DNA of 9,715 nt, from positions 1 to 9,715 of the forward strand of contig JASHQO010000375.1 of assembly GCA_030039105.1 (NCBI GenBank), given 5' to 3'. Made by a program: the position numbers and the translations under genes. Position 1 is the first letter of the stretch. Each line of letters begins with the position of its first letter. Below are positions 1-6,873 of the stretch, in pieces. The stretch comes from Xanthobacteraceae bacterium (GTDB taxonomy: Bacteria; Pseudomonadota; Alphaproteobacteria; Rhizobiales; Xanthobacteraceae). The notes under the pieces are model-generated. The model saw only the letters and a program-made list of their open reading frames with translations. It had not been told where the DNA came from and did no database searches.

Positions 1-899
1 ATGGCCTGGCGACCGCCATTTATGCGCCCCCTGCTTCCGCGGTGGTCGCCAAGATGTACCCGGAGGAACGCGGCCATCGGCTTGGAATCTACAACGGGTC
101 CGAGAATGCCGGGGTCGTGTTGGGGCCGGTCCTCGGCGGCGCCGTGCTGACGCTGACGGCCTTCAGCTTTCAAGTCGCGGCCATCATTGCCGGATTGATC
201 GGAATATTATCGCTGCTGGCGATGCTCGGCGTTCCGCGCGATCGACCACCGGCCGCGCCGGACGCTGCCAAGCGTCGGCGGCTGCGCGAGGTTCTCCATA
301 GACTTGCCGCCGGCGTTCGCGAAGTCCTTACCGATCGGCACATTCTGCTCGTGAGCCTCGTCGAGGCGATGCTCTGGATGGGTATCGGATCGGTGCAGGC
401 CTATCTGCCGCTCTACGCCCTCACCATCCATCTCTCGGCTTGGGAAATCGGCGTGCTTGCCGGCGCACAAGGTGTCGCGTCGATTTGGAGCCGGCCGTTC
501 ATGGGCCGGCGGTCGGACCGTCTCGCTTCACGAACGCCGCTCATTGCGGTCGGCTCCGTGCTCTGCATCGGCACGCTGATCGCGATTCCATATGCCGCCA
601 GCTTTCTGGTTCTTCTCGGACTAAGCATTGTTTTCGGCCTCGGCACCGGCATCGTCACGCCCTCCACCATGGCAATGATCGGCGATCTCGTTCGGCGCGG
701 CAATTATGGATCGGCGATGGGCGTGTTCGGCAGCCTCTGGGATGTCGGCCACGCCGGCGGGCCGGTCGTGTTCGGCTTTCTTCTCGTCGCATTCGGCTAC
801 CGGACCTCGTGGCTGATCATGGCGCTGGTCATGACGGTCGCGCTTGTTGTGTTTTTGTTCGGCGCGACGGGGCGGCAGCGGCAGCGCACTGCATTGTGA
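1..899 (+). CDS. MFS transporter, C-terminal part (5' end outside window)
   Basis: This is a secondary transporter of the inner membrane in the major facilitator superfamily; the substrate cannot be told. The reading frame (codons from base 3) is open from the window edge and begins mid-protein with GLATAIYAPPASAVVA, a typical MFS helix ending before a cytoplasmic basic loop. A GTG at 42 lies inside this helix and is not the start. About 298 residues are visible, with some eight hydrophobic segments: helix pairs around ENAGVVLGPVLGGAVL and FQVAAIIAGLIGIL, a polar central loop rich in Arg/Pro (RDRPPAAPDAAKRRR), then six more ending in WLIMALVMTVALVVFLFGA. The loop motif GRRSDRLASR fits the conserved G-x3-D-R-x-[GS]-R pattern repeated in the second MFS half. 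Roughly the first quarter to third is missing. The stop is TGA at 897-899. It could be a drug, sugar or organic-acid exporter; the family call is firm. Confidence 0.9.
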   Translation, partial: GLATAIYAPPASAVVAKMYPEERGHRLGIYNGSENAGVVLGPVLGGAVLTLTAFSFQVAAIIAGLIGILSLLAMLGVPRDRPPAAPDAAKRRRLREVLHRLAAGVREVLTDRHILLVSLVEAMLWMGIGSVQAYLPLYALTIHLSAWEIGVLAGAQGVASIWSRPFMGRRSDRLASRTPLIAVGSVLCIGTLIAIPYAASFLVLLGLSIVFGLGTGIVTPSTMAMIGDLVRRGNYGSAMGVFGSLWDVGHAGGPVVFGFLLVAFGYRTSWLIMALVMTVALVVFLFGATGRQRQRTAL

Positions 900-922
900 A
901 TCTCGTCGCTTGGGTCGGCAAA

Positions 923-941
923 GCGGCGGGCGGTCCGCCGC
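923..941 (+). terminator. GC-rich hairpin after the MFS gene, possible terminator
   Basis: A perfect 7-bp stem (GCGGCGG, 923-929, with CCGCCGC, 935-941) and a 5-base loop start 24 bases after the MFS stop codon. No T-run follows, so intrinsic termination is only a possibility. The rest of 900-1073 shows no coding sequence or clear promoter. Confidence 0.25.
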
Positions 942-1073
942 CGTCGGAACCGGCCTAGCGGGTCGCGCGTTATATCGGCGCGGGCTCAGCGGAGCCTCCA
1001 TTGCAGCGCGCATTTCGCATCGCGGCGGTCGATTGCTTTGTTCGACCTACCCTATTCACAAAGCGAACCGCTC

Positions 1074-1322
1074 ATGACCATCGTCCCACTGTTATCCCAA
1101 TCGGCGTTCGAGCCCGAGGTCATCGCCATATTGGTGACCGCGTTCGAGGCGGCGTGGGCTTCGATGGAGGCGTCCGGCAGCGCTTTGGCGTCGCCGCGCT
1201 ATAAGCGCGCGGCACAGGAAGTCATGGCCAAACGCATCATCGAAACCGCGCAGCGCGGCGAGCGCAACGCCGACCGGCTGGCCAGCGACGCGCTGACCTA
1301 TCTGACCGAGTCATACAAGTAG
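1074..1322 (+). CDS. Small hypothetical protein, 82 residues
   Basis: I do not recognise a named domain. The protein begins MTIVPLLSQSAFEPEV and has two amphipathic-looking helical stretches. The first, IAILVTAFEAAWASMEASG, is followed by a basic segment SPRYKRAAQEVMAKRIIET and then AQRGERNADRLASDALTYL. Proteins of this layout (acidic N-terminal helix, then AKRIIE-x-AQRGE) are, as I recall, common uncharacterised singletons in Bradyrhizobium and relatives; this is not verified. There is no signal peptide, membrane segment or Cys, so it is probably cytoplasmic. I chose ATG 1074; a TTG at 1038 would add 12 residues of unconvincing sequence. No good Shine-Dalgarno is visible before either start. 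It stands alone, about 170 bases after the MFS gene and 65 bases before the next gene on the same strand. Confidence 0.65.
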   Translation: MTIVPLLSQSAFEPEVIAILVTAFEAAWASMEASGSALASPRYKRAAQEVMAKRIIETAQRGERNADRLASDALTYLTESYK

Positions 1323-1387
1323 ATCGGCGGGTGCGATCTGGCGTAACGTCGCCCCGGCGGCGCGTCCGCCCGGGCGGTATTTTGTTC

Positions 1388-2458
1388 ATGGACGCTTCCA
1401 ATCCGAAAAGCCGCGATGTCACGTCGCGCGACACCGACGAGCCCCGCGTCATCGTGCTCACGGTCGCCGCCGTCGCGCTGTTCGTTTATCTCATCCGCTT
1501 CATCGTGCTGCCGTTCGTGGTGGCCGGCATCATCGCCTATATCTGCACGCCGCTGGTGGATTGGCTCGCCGCACGGACGCGGCTGCCGCGGTCGCTGCTC
1601 GCGGTGCTGGTGTTCCTGGTTCTGGTCGGCGTGACGGGGCTGCTTGCGGCCGTTGCCGGATACCGGCTCGTCGCCGAGGCAGGCACCGCGGTCACCGACC
1701 TGCAGCGCACGCTCGATGGCCTGCTGCACGCCGCATCCGGCGACCAGACCATCGCGGTGCTCGGCCGCACCATTAATGTCACCGCGCTGATCCGCGCCGC
1801 AATGGCGCGCGTGCCCGATATCCTCGATCAGCCGAACCTGGCCTTGCTCGCCGCCGGCTATGGCACGGCCGCGCTGATGGGTGCGTTCCTGACTGTAGTG
1901 CTGCTCTGCTATTTCCTGGTGGGCGGCAAGAGCGTGGCGCACGGACTATTATGGATGGTGCCGCCGCACCGGCGCCCGTTGGTCGTCGAGATCGGCGGCC
2001 GGCTCGATCCGGTGCTCAAACGCTATTTCCTCGGCATCCTCGCCATCGTGGTCTATGCGGTGATCGCCGCCTATATCGGGCTCGGCGTCATTCTCGGCAT
2101 CGAGCACGCCTTCCTGCTGGCATTGTTGACCGGAATTCTCGAGACGCTTCCGATCATCGGCTCGACCGCGGCGGCGATCGTCGCCGGCCTGGTCTCGCTG
2201 CACACCGCGACCGGATTCGCCAGCATCCTGGCGTTCGCGCTCTATGCCGTGCTGCTGCGGCTCTCGATCGACCAGATCGTGGCGCCGCTGGTGCTCGGCA
2301 ACGTCGCCAATGTGCATCCGGTGCTGATCATCTTCTGCTTTCTCGCCGGCGCGGTGCTGCTCGGCATTCCGGGCATCATCCTCGCCGTTCCGGTGGCGCT
2401 CGCGGTCAAGATCGCGCTGGCGACGCTATACGACGAAGACGCGCCGTCTCGACCCTGA
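1388..2458 (+). CDS. AI-2E transporter family (PerM/TqsA-like) membrane protein
   Basis: This is an inner-membrane protein of the AI-2E transporter family (UPF0118). Members have been linked to autoinducer-2 export and to Na+/H+ exchange, and most are uncharacterised. It has 356 residues, the usual length. A short polar N-terminus (1-20) is followed by a hydrophobic hairpin (21-57), another segment (68-92), and a polar region (95-150) typical of the family's central soluble part. Helices follow at about 151-178, 213-236, 240-270 and 275-293. The C-terminal signature spans about 295-340: DQIVAPLVLGN, then VHPVLIIFCFLAGAVLLG and IPGIILAVPVALAV. The LETLPIIGS motif at 251-259 matches the family's P-x-x-G turn. 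I chose ATG 1388; a GTG at 1331 would add 19 Arg/Pro-rich residues not seen in the family. The Shine-Dalgarno is weak (GGGCGG about 10 bases upstream). It converges on the aldehyde dehydrogenase gene. The family call is firm; autoinducer transport is not implied. Confidence 0.88.
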   Translation: MDASNPKSRDVTSRDTDEPRVIVLTVAAVALFVYLIRFIVLPFVVAGIIAYICTPLVDWLAARTRLPRSLLAVLVFLVLVGVTGLLAAVAGYRLVAEAGTAVTDLQRTLDGLLHAASGDQTIAVLGRTINVTALIRAAMARVPDILDQPNLALLAAGYGTAALMGAFLTVVLLCYFLVGGKSVAHGLLWMVPPHRRPLVVEIGGRLDPVLKRYFLGILAIVVYAVIAAYIGLGVILGIEHAFLLALLTGILETLPIIGSTAAAIVAGLVSLHTATGFASILAFALYAVLLRLSIDQIVAPLVLGNVANVHPVLIIFCFLAGAVLLGIPGIILAVPVALAVKIALATLYDEDAPSRP

Positions 2459-2469
2459 CCGGCCTGAAG

Positions 2470-2529
2470 CGGAAAGCCGTTTCCGGAGGATCGGCGGCGC
2501 AGCGTGCCACACTGCGCCGCGTCCGGAAA
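2470..2529. terminator. Compound hairpin between convergent genes, likely bidirectional terminator
   Basis: Two nested inverted repeats fill the 80-base gap between the AI-2E gene and the aldehyde dehydrogenase gene. The inner stem is a perfect 9 bp (GCGGCGCAG, 2494-2502, with CTGCGCCGC, 2512-2520; 9-base loop). The outer stem is a perfect 8 bp (TTTCCGGA, 2480-2487, with TCCGGAAA, 2522-2529). A competing small hairpin, CGGAAA (2470-2475) with TTTCCG (2480-2485), shares the left outer arm, so the two folds exclude each other. No long T-run follows on either strand. Position and stem strength favour a terminator or mRNA 3'-end structure for both genes. Confidence 0.55.
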
Positions 2530-2538
2530 AATCCTTCG

Positions 2539-3966
2539 TCAGCCCTGCGAGATGAACTTGGTGACCAGATAAGCGCCCAAGCCCTCGATGCCGCCTTCGC
2601 TGCCGTGACCGGATTCCTTGACGCCGCCGAACGGCGTCTCCGGCGTCGAGATGGCGATCGAATTGACGCCGACCATGCCGGATTCCAGCGCGTCGCCGAT
2701 CGCCGCGGCGGTCGAATTCGACGTGGTGAAGGCGTAGGCCGCGAGCCCGTATTCCAGCGAGTTGGCGCGCTCGACCACCTCGTCGAAGGTCTTGAAGGCG
2801 ACGATCGGCGCCAGCGGGCCGAACGGCTCGTTCTTCATGATCTTGGCGTCGTCGGGCACCTCGGTGATCACGGTCGGCTCGTAGAAGTAGCCTTGGTTGC
2901 CGCGCCGCTTGCCGCCGGTCTCGATCTTGCCGCCGCGGCCCTTGGCGTCGTTGACGAAGCCTTCCATCGCCTCGATGCGCCGCGCATTGGCCATCGGGCC
3001 CATGGTGACGCCCTTCTCCAGGCCGTCGCCGACCTTGATGCCGTTGGCATATTCGGTGAAGCGCTTGAGGAAGCGCGAATAGACGTCCTCCTGGACGTAG
3101 AAGCGCGTCGGCGAGATGCAGACCTGGCCGGCGTTGCGATACTTGAACGCTGCGATAGTGTCGGCCGCCTTCTCGGGATCGGCATCGGCGAACACCACGA
3201 CCGGCGAATGGCCGCCGAGCTCCATGGTGGTGCGCTTCATGCCCTTGGCGGCGAGCGCGGCCAGATGCTTGCCGACCGGGATCGAGCCGGTGAAGGAGAT
3301 TTTGCGCACCGCGTCCTTGCTCATCAGATATTCGGAGACCTCCGCCGGCACGCCGAACACGAGATTGAGGACGCCGGCCGGCAGGCCGGCATCGGCGAAG
3401 CAGCGCACCATCTCGACGCAGGCGCCCGGCGTCTCTTCCGAGGCCTTGAGGATGAGCGAGCAGCCCGACGCCAATGCACCGCCGATCTTGCGCGCCGGCG
3501 TCAGCACCGGGAAATTCCACGGCGTGAACGCGGCGACGACGCCGATCGGCTCCTGGATCACGAGCTGGCGGATGCCCTTGCCGCGGCCCGGCACGATGCG
3601 GCCGTAGGAGCGGCGGCCTTCCTCGGCGTACCAGTCGATGATGTCGGCCGAGGTGACCACTTCGGCGCGGGCTTCCGGATACGGCTTGCCCTGCTCCAGC
3701 ACCATGATCTTCGAGATCGCGTCGTAGCGCTCGCGCATCAGGTCGGCGGCCTTGTGCATGATCTTGCAGCGGTCGTAGGCCGACGTGGCGCGCCACACCG
3801 CGAACGCCTTGGTGGCGGCGGCCAGCGCCTCGTCGAGATCGGCTTTGCTGGCGTGCGGCAGACGGGCGAGCGGCTTCTCGGTCGCCGGATTGATCACGTC
3901 CTCGCCTTTGCGGCCGTTGGCACCGTGCCATTTGCCGCCGATGAAAAGTTCGAGATTGCCATACAT
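2539..3966 (-). CDS. NAD(P)-dependent aldehyde dehydrogenase, succinate-semialdehyde dehydrogenase type
   Basis: A cytosolic enzyme that oxidises an aldehyde to the acid with NAD(P)+. It most resembles the GabD/SSADH subgroup, so succinate semialdehyde is the likeliest substrate, but neighbours give no GABA-pathway support. It has 475 residues, the normal length. Visible landmarks are LEQGKP at 90-95, the PWNFP oxyanion motif with Asn151, cofactor-binding Lys174 (ILKAS), FTGS at 225-228, general-base Glu249 in MELGG, catalytic Cys283 in NAGQVCIS, and the late EPFGP motif with Glu380. All expected catalytic residues are present, so it should be active. ATG 3966 is chosen because a TGAGGA Shine-Dalgarno lies 6 bases upstream. 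An in-frame GTG at 3978 would start within a few bases of that site and is less likely. It is the last gene of the leftward block, 180 bases after the MDR dehydrogenase gene, which makes a coupled alcohol/aldehyde oxidation pair plausible. Other acid-semialdehyde substrates remain possible. Confidence 0.92.
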   Translation of the reverse strand: MYGNLELFIGGKWHGANGRKGEDVINPATEKPLARLPHASKADLDEALAAATKAFAVWRATSAYDRCKIMHKAADLMRERYDAISKIMVLEQGKPYPEARAEVVTSADIIDWYAEEGRRSYGRIVPGRGKGIRQLVIQEPIGVVAAFTPWNFPVLTPARKIGGALASGCSLILKASEETPGACVEMVRCFADAGLPAGVLNLVFGVPAEVSEYLMSKDAVRKISFTGSIPVGKHLAALAAKGMKRTTMELGGHSPVVVFADADPEKAADTIAAFKYRNAGQVCISPTRFYVQEDVYSRFLKRFTEYANGIKVGDGLEKGVTMGPMANARRIEAMEGFVNDAKGRGGKIETGGKRRGNQGYFYEPTVITEVPDDAKIMKNEPFGPLAPIVAFKTFDEVVERANSLEYGLAAYAFTTSNSTAAAIGDALESGMVGVNSIAISTPETPFGGVKESGHGSEGGIEGLGAYLVTKFISQG

Positions 3967-3971
3967 GACTG

Positions 3972-3977
3972 TCCTCA
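3972..3977 (-). promoter_or_regulatory. Ribosome binding site deciding the aldehyde dehydrogenase start
   Basis: On the minus strand TGAGGA lies 5 to 6 bases before ATG 3966, an ideal spacing. It overlaps the alternative GTG start at 3978, which argues for the ATG. Confidence 0.65.
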
Positions 3978-4037
3978 CTGGGCTGGCTTATCGGCTGGTT
4001 CTTGGCCGAGGGATTTAGCAGTTTTCTGCGGCCCTGC

Positions 4038-4139
4038 GTAGGGTGGGTAAAATCGCCTGCGGCGCCAGACAGCGTGGGCACCGCGCCGACGCGATTTTGC
4101 CCACGCGGCACGGCCTTGCCGAGGCGGTGCCCACCCTAC
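4038..4139. repeat. 102-base nested palindromic intergenic repeat
   Basis: The element is bounded by a perfect 10-bp inverted repeat (GTAGGGTGGG, 4038-4047, and CCCACCCTAC, 4130-4139). Inside, GTGGGTAAAATCGC (from 4044) pairs with GCGATTTTGCCCAC (4091-4104) with a single G-U position. GTGGGCACCG (from 4074) pairs with CGGTGCCCAC (ending 4134). The arms interleave, so it looks like two related palindromes fused, and alternative folds are possible. The motif GTAGGGTGGGCAAA...GTGCCCACC is, from memory, a high-copy intergenic repeat in Bradyrhizobium-type genomes. It starts 7 bases after the stop of the MDR gene (leftward) and ends about 70 bases before the aldehyde dehydrogenase start, so it could end or stabilise the upstream transcript. 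Confidence 0.8.
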
Positions 4140-4146
4140 ACACGCG

Positions 4147-5325
4147 TCAGTCCACCCGCGTCGGATCGATGACGAAATTGGTGAAGCCACCGTCACGGGC
4201 GTCCATGCCGGCGAGCACCCCGTTGATCTTGGACAGCGGCGAGACGCGATGCTCGAGCACGGAGAGATCGAGCGTACCGGCTCCCGCCATGGCGGCCATC
4301 GCCTCGCCTTCGCCGGTGGTGAACCAGACCGAGCCTTGCAGGCCGATGCGGTTCGTCATCATCCAGAACGCATTGAGCTGCAAAGTTTCCAGCACCGCGC
4401 CGACATTGACCGCGCGGCCGCCGCGGCGCAGGCAGAGCAACGCGCGCATCATCGCGGCAGCCGGCGCGCCGGGCGGCAGGCAATCGATCATGCCGTCGAC
4501 GCCGTGGCCTTCGGTTTTCGATCGTGCCCAAACGACGAGCGGGTCGGGATTGGTCGGACCGCCCCCACCCTGCCCTCCGCCGCTTGCGGAGGAGGGTCGG
4601 GAGGGGGCATCGGGGACCGACAGAACCTCGATGCGCTCCGGCGCCAACGCCTTGACCCGATCGAGCAGCGCCTGCTTGCGCCCGGTGCCGAGAATTTTAG
4701 TCGCGCCCATGGCGAGCGCGAGCTGCACGGCGTTGAGGCCAAGCTGGCCGCTGGCGCCGTTGACCAGGAGCGTGTGGCCGGGGCCGACGCCGATCTTCTT
4801 CATCGCCGAATAGGCGGTGCCGAAATAGCCGAGCCGTGCGGCGGCTTCGAAGCTGACATTGTCGGGAAGCTTCACCAGCGCGGTCGCCGGCGCCGTGATG
4901 AATTGCGCGAGACCGCCGTAAGGGTAAGCGCGCATGATGTCCTGGGAGCGGCCGAAATAGCCTTGCAGGGTAAAGCTCGGGCAATCGAGCTCCCTGCCGT
5001 TCCTACACATCTTGCACGAGCCGCAGGAGCGGGCGGGATTGACATAGACGCGCTCGCCGGGGCGGATGGAAAACACCTGCTCACCGACCTTGGCGACGAC
5101 GCCAGCCGGATCGAGGCCGAAGATCGCCGGCAGCGGCGGCATCATCTTGTTGTCCGGGGTGAGCGTGCCGAAGAAATTGCCGACCACACGGGCGAGATTG
5201 GGCACGACGCCGCAGGCTTTGACTTCGACCAGCACGTCGGTCGGCCGCGGCTCCGGCACCTCGATGCGATCGAGCGTCATCGGCGAGCCGTAGGCGTGCA
5301 GCCGCGCCGCGATCATGGTGGCCAT
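4147..5325 (-). CDS. Zinc-type alcohol dehydrogenase-like (MDR) oxidoreductase with an in-frame palindromic insert
   Basis: A cytosolic NAD(P)(H)-dependent oxidoreductase of the medium-chain superfamily, 392 residues. The N-terminal GroES-like domain spans about 1-155 and the Rossmann domain about 155-330. Four structural-zinc cysteines are present: C101, C104, C107 and C115 (CGSCKMCRNGRELDC). The nucleotide-binding loop is NGASGQLG (189-196). C38 (ACGV) matches the first catalytic-zinc ligand, but the usual GHE is GLD (70-72) and the Rossmann-side ligand region reads GYFGTAY. The catalytic zinc may therefore be absent and the enzyme may act as a zinc-independent reductase; this is inference. 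Residues about 236-258 (SVPDAPSRPSSASGGG and on) form an unusual Gly/Ser/Pro-rich stretch encoded by a palindrome. ATG 5325 is preferred, since GGAGG lies 9 bases upstream; a second ATG lies at codon 4. It precedes the aldehyde dehydrogenase gene, suggesting sequential oxidation of one substrate. The substrate is unknown. Confidence 0.88.
   Translation of the reverse strand: MATMIAARLHAYGSPMTLDRIEVPEPRPTDVLVEVKACGVVPNLARVVGNFFGTLTPDNKMMPPLPAIFGLDPAGVVAKVGEQVFSIRPGERVYVNPARSCGSCKMCRNGRELDCPSFTLQGYFGRSQDIMRAYPYGGLAQFITAPATALVKLPDNVSFEAAARLGYFGTAYSAMKKIGVGPGHTLLVNGASGQLGLNAVQLALAMGATKILGTGRKQALLDRVKALAPERIEVLSVPDAPSRPSSASGGGQGGGGPTNPDPLVVWARSKTEGHGVDGMIDCLPPGAPAAAMMRALLCLRRGGRAVNVGAVLETLQLNAFWMMTNRIGLQGSVWFTTGEGEAMAAMAGAGTLDLSVLEHRVSPLSKINGVLAGMDARDGGFTNFVIDPTRVD
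4561..4608. repeat. Palindromic element inserted inside the MDR dehydrogenase gene
   Basis: An imperfect hairpin of 48 bases runs from GCCCCCACCCTG to GGGAGGGGGC. Its core is CCTCCGC (4574-4580) paired with GCGGAGG (4586-4592) around a short loop. The length is a multiple of three and it encodes residues 240-255 of the protein without a stop. Its CCCTCCGC...GCGGAGGAGGG core is like intergenic palindromes of Bradyrhizobium-type genomes, and a similar but degenerate one lies at 5398-5427. Confidence 0.7.
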
Positions 5326-5334
5326 GTGCGTTTT

Positions 5335-5339
5335 CCTCC
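5335..5339 (-). promoter_or_regulatory. Ribosome binding site of the MDR dehydrogenase gene
   Basis: GGAGG on the minus strand, 9 bases before ATG 5325. It favours this ATG over the one three codons downstream. Confidence 0.6.
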
Positions 5340-5397
5340 AAAATTACCGGGCGAACTTAGCTGCACCGACGGCTATCGGCGAGAGTGACGCTCGCTG

Positions 5398-5427
5398 CTC
5401 CCTCTCCGCGCATGCAGGGAGAAGGAA
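5398..5427. repeat. Degenerate palindrome downstream of the MmgE/PrpD gene
   Basis: CTCCCTCTCC (5398-5407) faces GGGAGAAGGA (from 5417) as a roughly 9-bp stem with one mismatch and a loop of about 10 bases. It resembles, in weakened form, the C-rich/G-rich palindrome found inside the neighbouring MDR gene. It lies about 31 bases after the leftward stop codon at 5459. The rest of 5326-5458 shows no gene. Confidence 0.45.
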
Positions 5428-5458
5428 GCGCGGGCGGCTCAGCCTGTTCAACAACTCG

Positions 5459-6832
5459 TCAGTCGCGCAACGCCGTCAGCTCGACCGGCCCGTCGAACAG
5501 CGCGCCGATGGTCTGTAGCACTTGCGCGGCGCGGGCGGCGGTCCAGCCGCCGTGGGCGGCGTTGAGCAGAAACTTGTCCTGGATGTCGGCGCGGGTCAGC
5601 GGCTCGCGGGCGCCGCCGCGCATATAGGGCTGGCGCTCCTCGACCACGGTGCCGTCGCGCAAGGTGGCGCGGATGTGGCCGGTGAAATTTTTCGGATAGG
5701 GATTTTGCGGGTCGATCCGGTAACGCACCTTGGCGGCGAGCGCGAGCGCCGCCGGATCGCGCACCGCGGCGTCGGAAAAATCGCTCAAGCCCACATTGCC
5801 GCGCACGAAGCCCGCGGCGATGCAGTACGGCGTGGAAAATTTGCCGGCATAGCCGTTGGCCGGCTTCTGCTTCGCCGCGAGCGGCTCCCACAGCCGGTGC
5901 ACCGTGCCCTCGCCGACGTCGCAGGCCATCGCGACGACGTCGTCGGCCGTAACGCGTTTGCCGAGCCGACGGGCGCAATCGATGTAGGGATGCGCCATGG
6001 TTCCGCAGGGATAAGGCTTGAACGCCAGCGTCTCGGTGACCCAGCGCGTGCCGAGATCGCCGGTCAGCGCGTCGTAGTCGGCCATCGTCGTGTGGGCGAA
6101 GCCATGGAAGAAGCCGTGCACGCCTTCGAACACCGTGCGCGGACCGACGAAGCCCGCTCGCCCAAGAAGGGCTGCGCGAATGCCCGACTGCGCCGCCCAG
6201 CCGGCATGCAGCCGCTTGGTCCAGGCGCCCTCGGCCAGATATTCGATGATGCCGCTCGCCATCGACGCCGCGGTGCCGAGCGCGTCGACCAATTGCCTCG
6301 GCGTGAGCTTGAACGCCGCGCCGACGCCGGCCGCCGCGCCCATGGCGCCGAACACCGCGGTCGGATGGAATCCCGCTTTATGAGTGAGTGTCGGCGCCAC
6401 CGTGCTCAGCCGGCACATGGTCTCGACGCCAACCGCGATGCCGAGCAGCGCGGCGCGACCGTCGAGCTTGTGGCGCTCGCATGCCGCCAGCACCGCCGGC
6501 ACGATCACCGCGCCGGCATGGATCGGGCCGCCCTCGAACGTGTCGTCGAAATCCTCGCCGTGGATCGCGGTGCCGTTGACCAGCGCGGCGCCGGCGGCAC
6601 TGAGCGTGCGATTGTGGCCGATCACAACGCACGGCCCATCATCATCGCAGCCGGCGAGCGCCGCCTTCACGTAATCCTCGTTGCGTGCCGTGACGGCGAG
6701 GCCGATCGCGTCGATCAACAAATCGTCGCACTTGGCCCGCACCGCGTCGGGTAGGCGCGACGCATCGAGTGCGCAGATCTTTTGCGCCAGATGCTCGGCA
6801 ACGGCGATTTTGGGGAGCTCGATGGACGACAT
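5459..6832 (-). CDS. MmgE/PrpD family protein (2-methylcitrate dehydratase-like)
   Basis: A cytosolic protein of the family that includes 2-methylcitrate dehydratase PrpD and cis-aconitate decarboxylase. The substrate here is not known. It has 457 residues, the usual size. The helical domain carries HGEDFDDTF at 91-99, matching the family's H-x-x-D-F-D-D signature. GFHPTAVFGAMGAAA (154-168), KRLHAGWAAQSG (206-217) and KPYPCG (272-277), followed by HPYID, are all hallmark segments. The alpha/beta C-terminal part ends in a GGW-containing segment (HGGWTAARAAQVL). No prpB or prpC neighbour is present, so propionate catabolism is not supported by context. ATG 6832 (MSSIELPK) is chosen; an ATG at 6862 would add MLQIRTCLLR, which is not family-like. 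Neither start has a strong Shine-Dalgarno (only GAGCGGA just before 6862), so the start is uncertain. It lies between the M24 gene upstream and the MDR gene downstream. Confidence 0.9.
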   Translation of the reverse strand: MSSIELPKIAVAEHLAQKICALDASRLPDAVRAKCDDLLIDAIGLAVTARNEDYVKAALAGCDDDGPCVVIGHNRTLSAAGAALVNGTAIHGEDFDDTFEGGPIHAGAVIVPAVLAACERHKLDGRAALLGIAVGVETMCRLSTVAPTLTHKAGFHPTAVFGAMGAAAGVGAAFKLTPRQLVDALGTAASMASGIIEYLAEGAWTKRLHAGWAAQSGIRAALLGRAGFVGPRTVFEGVHGFFHGFAHTTMADYDALTGDLGTRWVTETLAFKPYPCGTMAHPYIDCARRLGKRVTADDVVAMACDVGEGTVHRLWEPLAAKQKPANGYAGKFSTPYCIAAGFVRGNVGLSDFSDAAVRDPAALALAAKVRYRIDPQNPYPKNFTGHIRATLRDGTVVEERQPYMRGGAREPLTRADIQDKFLLNAAHGGWTAARAAQVLQTIGALFDGPVELTALRD

Positions 6833-6873
6833 ACGCAACAGACAAGTTCGGATTTGGAGCATTCCATCCGCTC

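Noticed and set aside
1331..1387. Upstream GTG start for the AI-2E family gene.
   Set aside because: It would add 19 Arg/Pro/Gly-rich residues ahead of a normal family N-terminus.
1951..4041. A 696-codon open frame on the + strand, covering the end of the AI-2E gene and the antisense of the aldehyde dehydrogenase gene.
   Set aside because: Composition is Arg/His/Asp-rich with no domain, it opposes two well-supported genes and crosses a terminator-like hairpin. It is a typical shadow frame in GC-rich DNA.
4147..5325. Possible frameshift or pseudogene in the MDR dehydrogenase because of the odd Gly/Ser/Pro-rich stretch.
   Set aside because: The frame is the same on both sides, with family motifs before (NGASGQLG) and after (VDGMIDC); the stretch is explained by an in-frame palindrome.
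4249..5388. A 379-codon + strand open frame antisense to the MDR dehydrogenase gene.
   Set aside because: No domain; it arises from the codon bias of the dehydrogenase on the minus strand.
5522..6754. A 410-codon + strand open frame antisense to the MmgE/PrpD gene.
   Set aside because: A shadow of the MmgE/PrpD coding sequence; no domain and biased Arg/His/Ala content.
6833..6862. Upstream ATG start for the MmgE/PrpD gene.
   Set aside because: The extra MLQIRTCLLR is not family-like. It is not excluded, since neither start has a strong Shine-Dalgarno.
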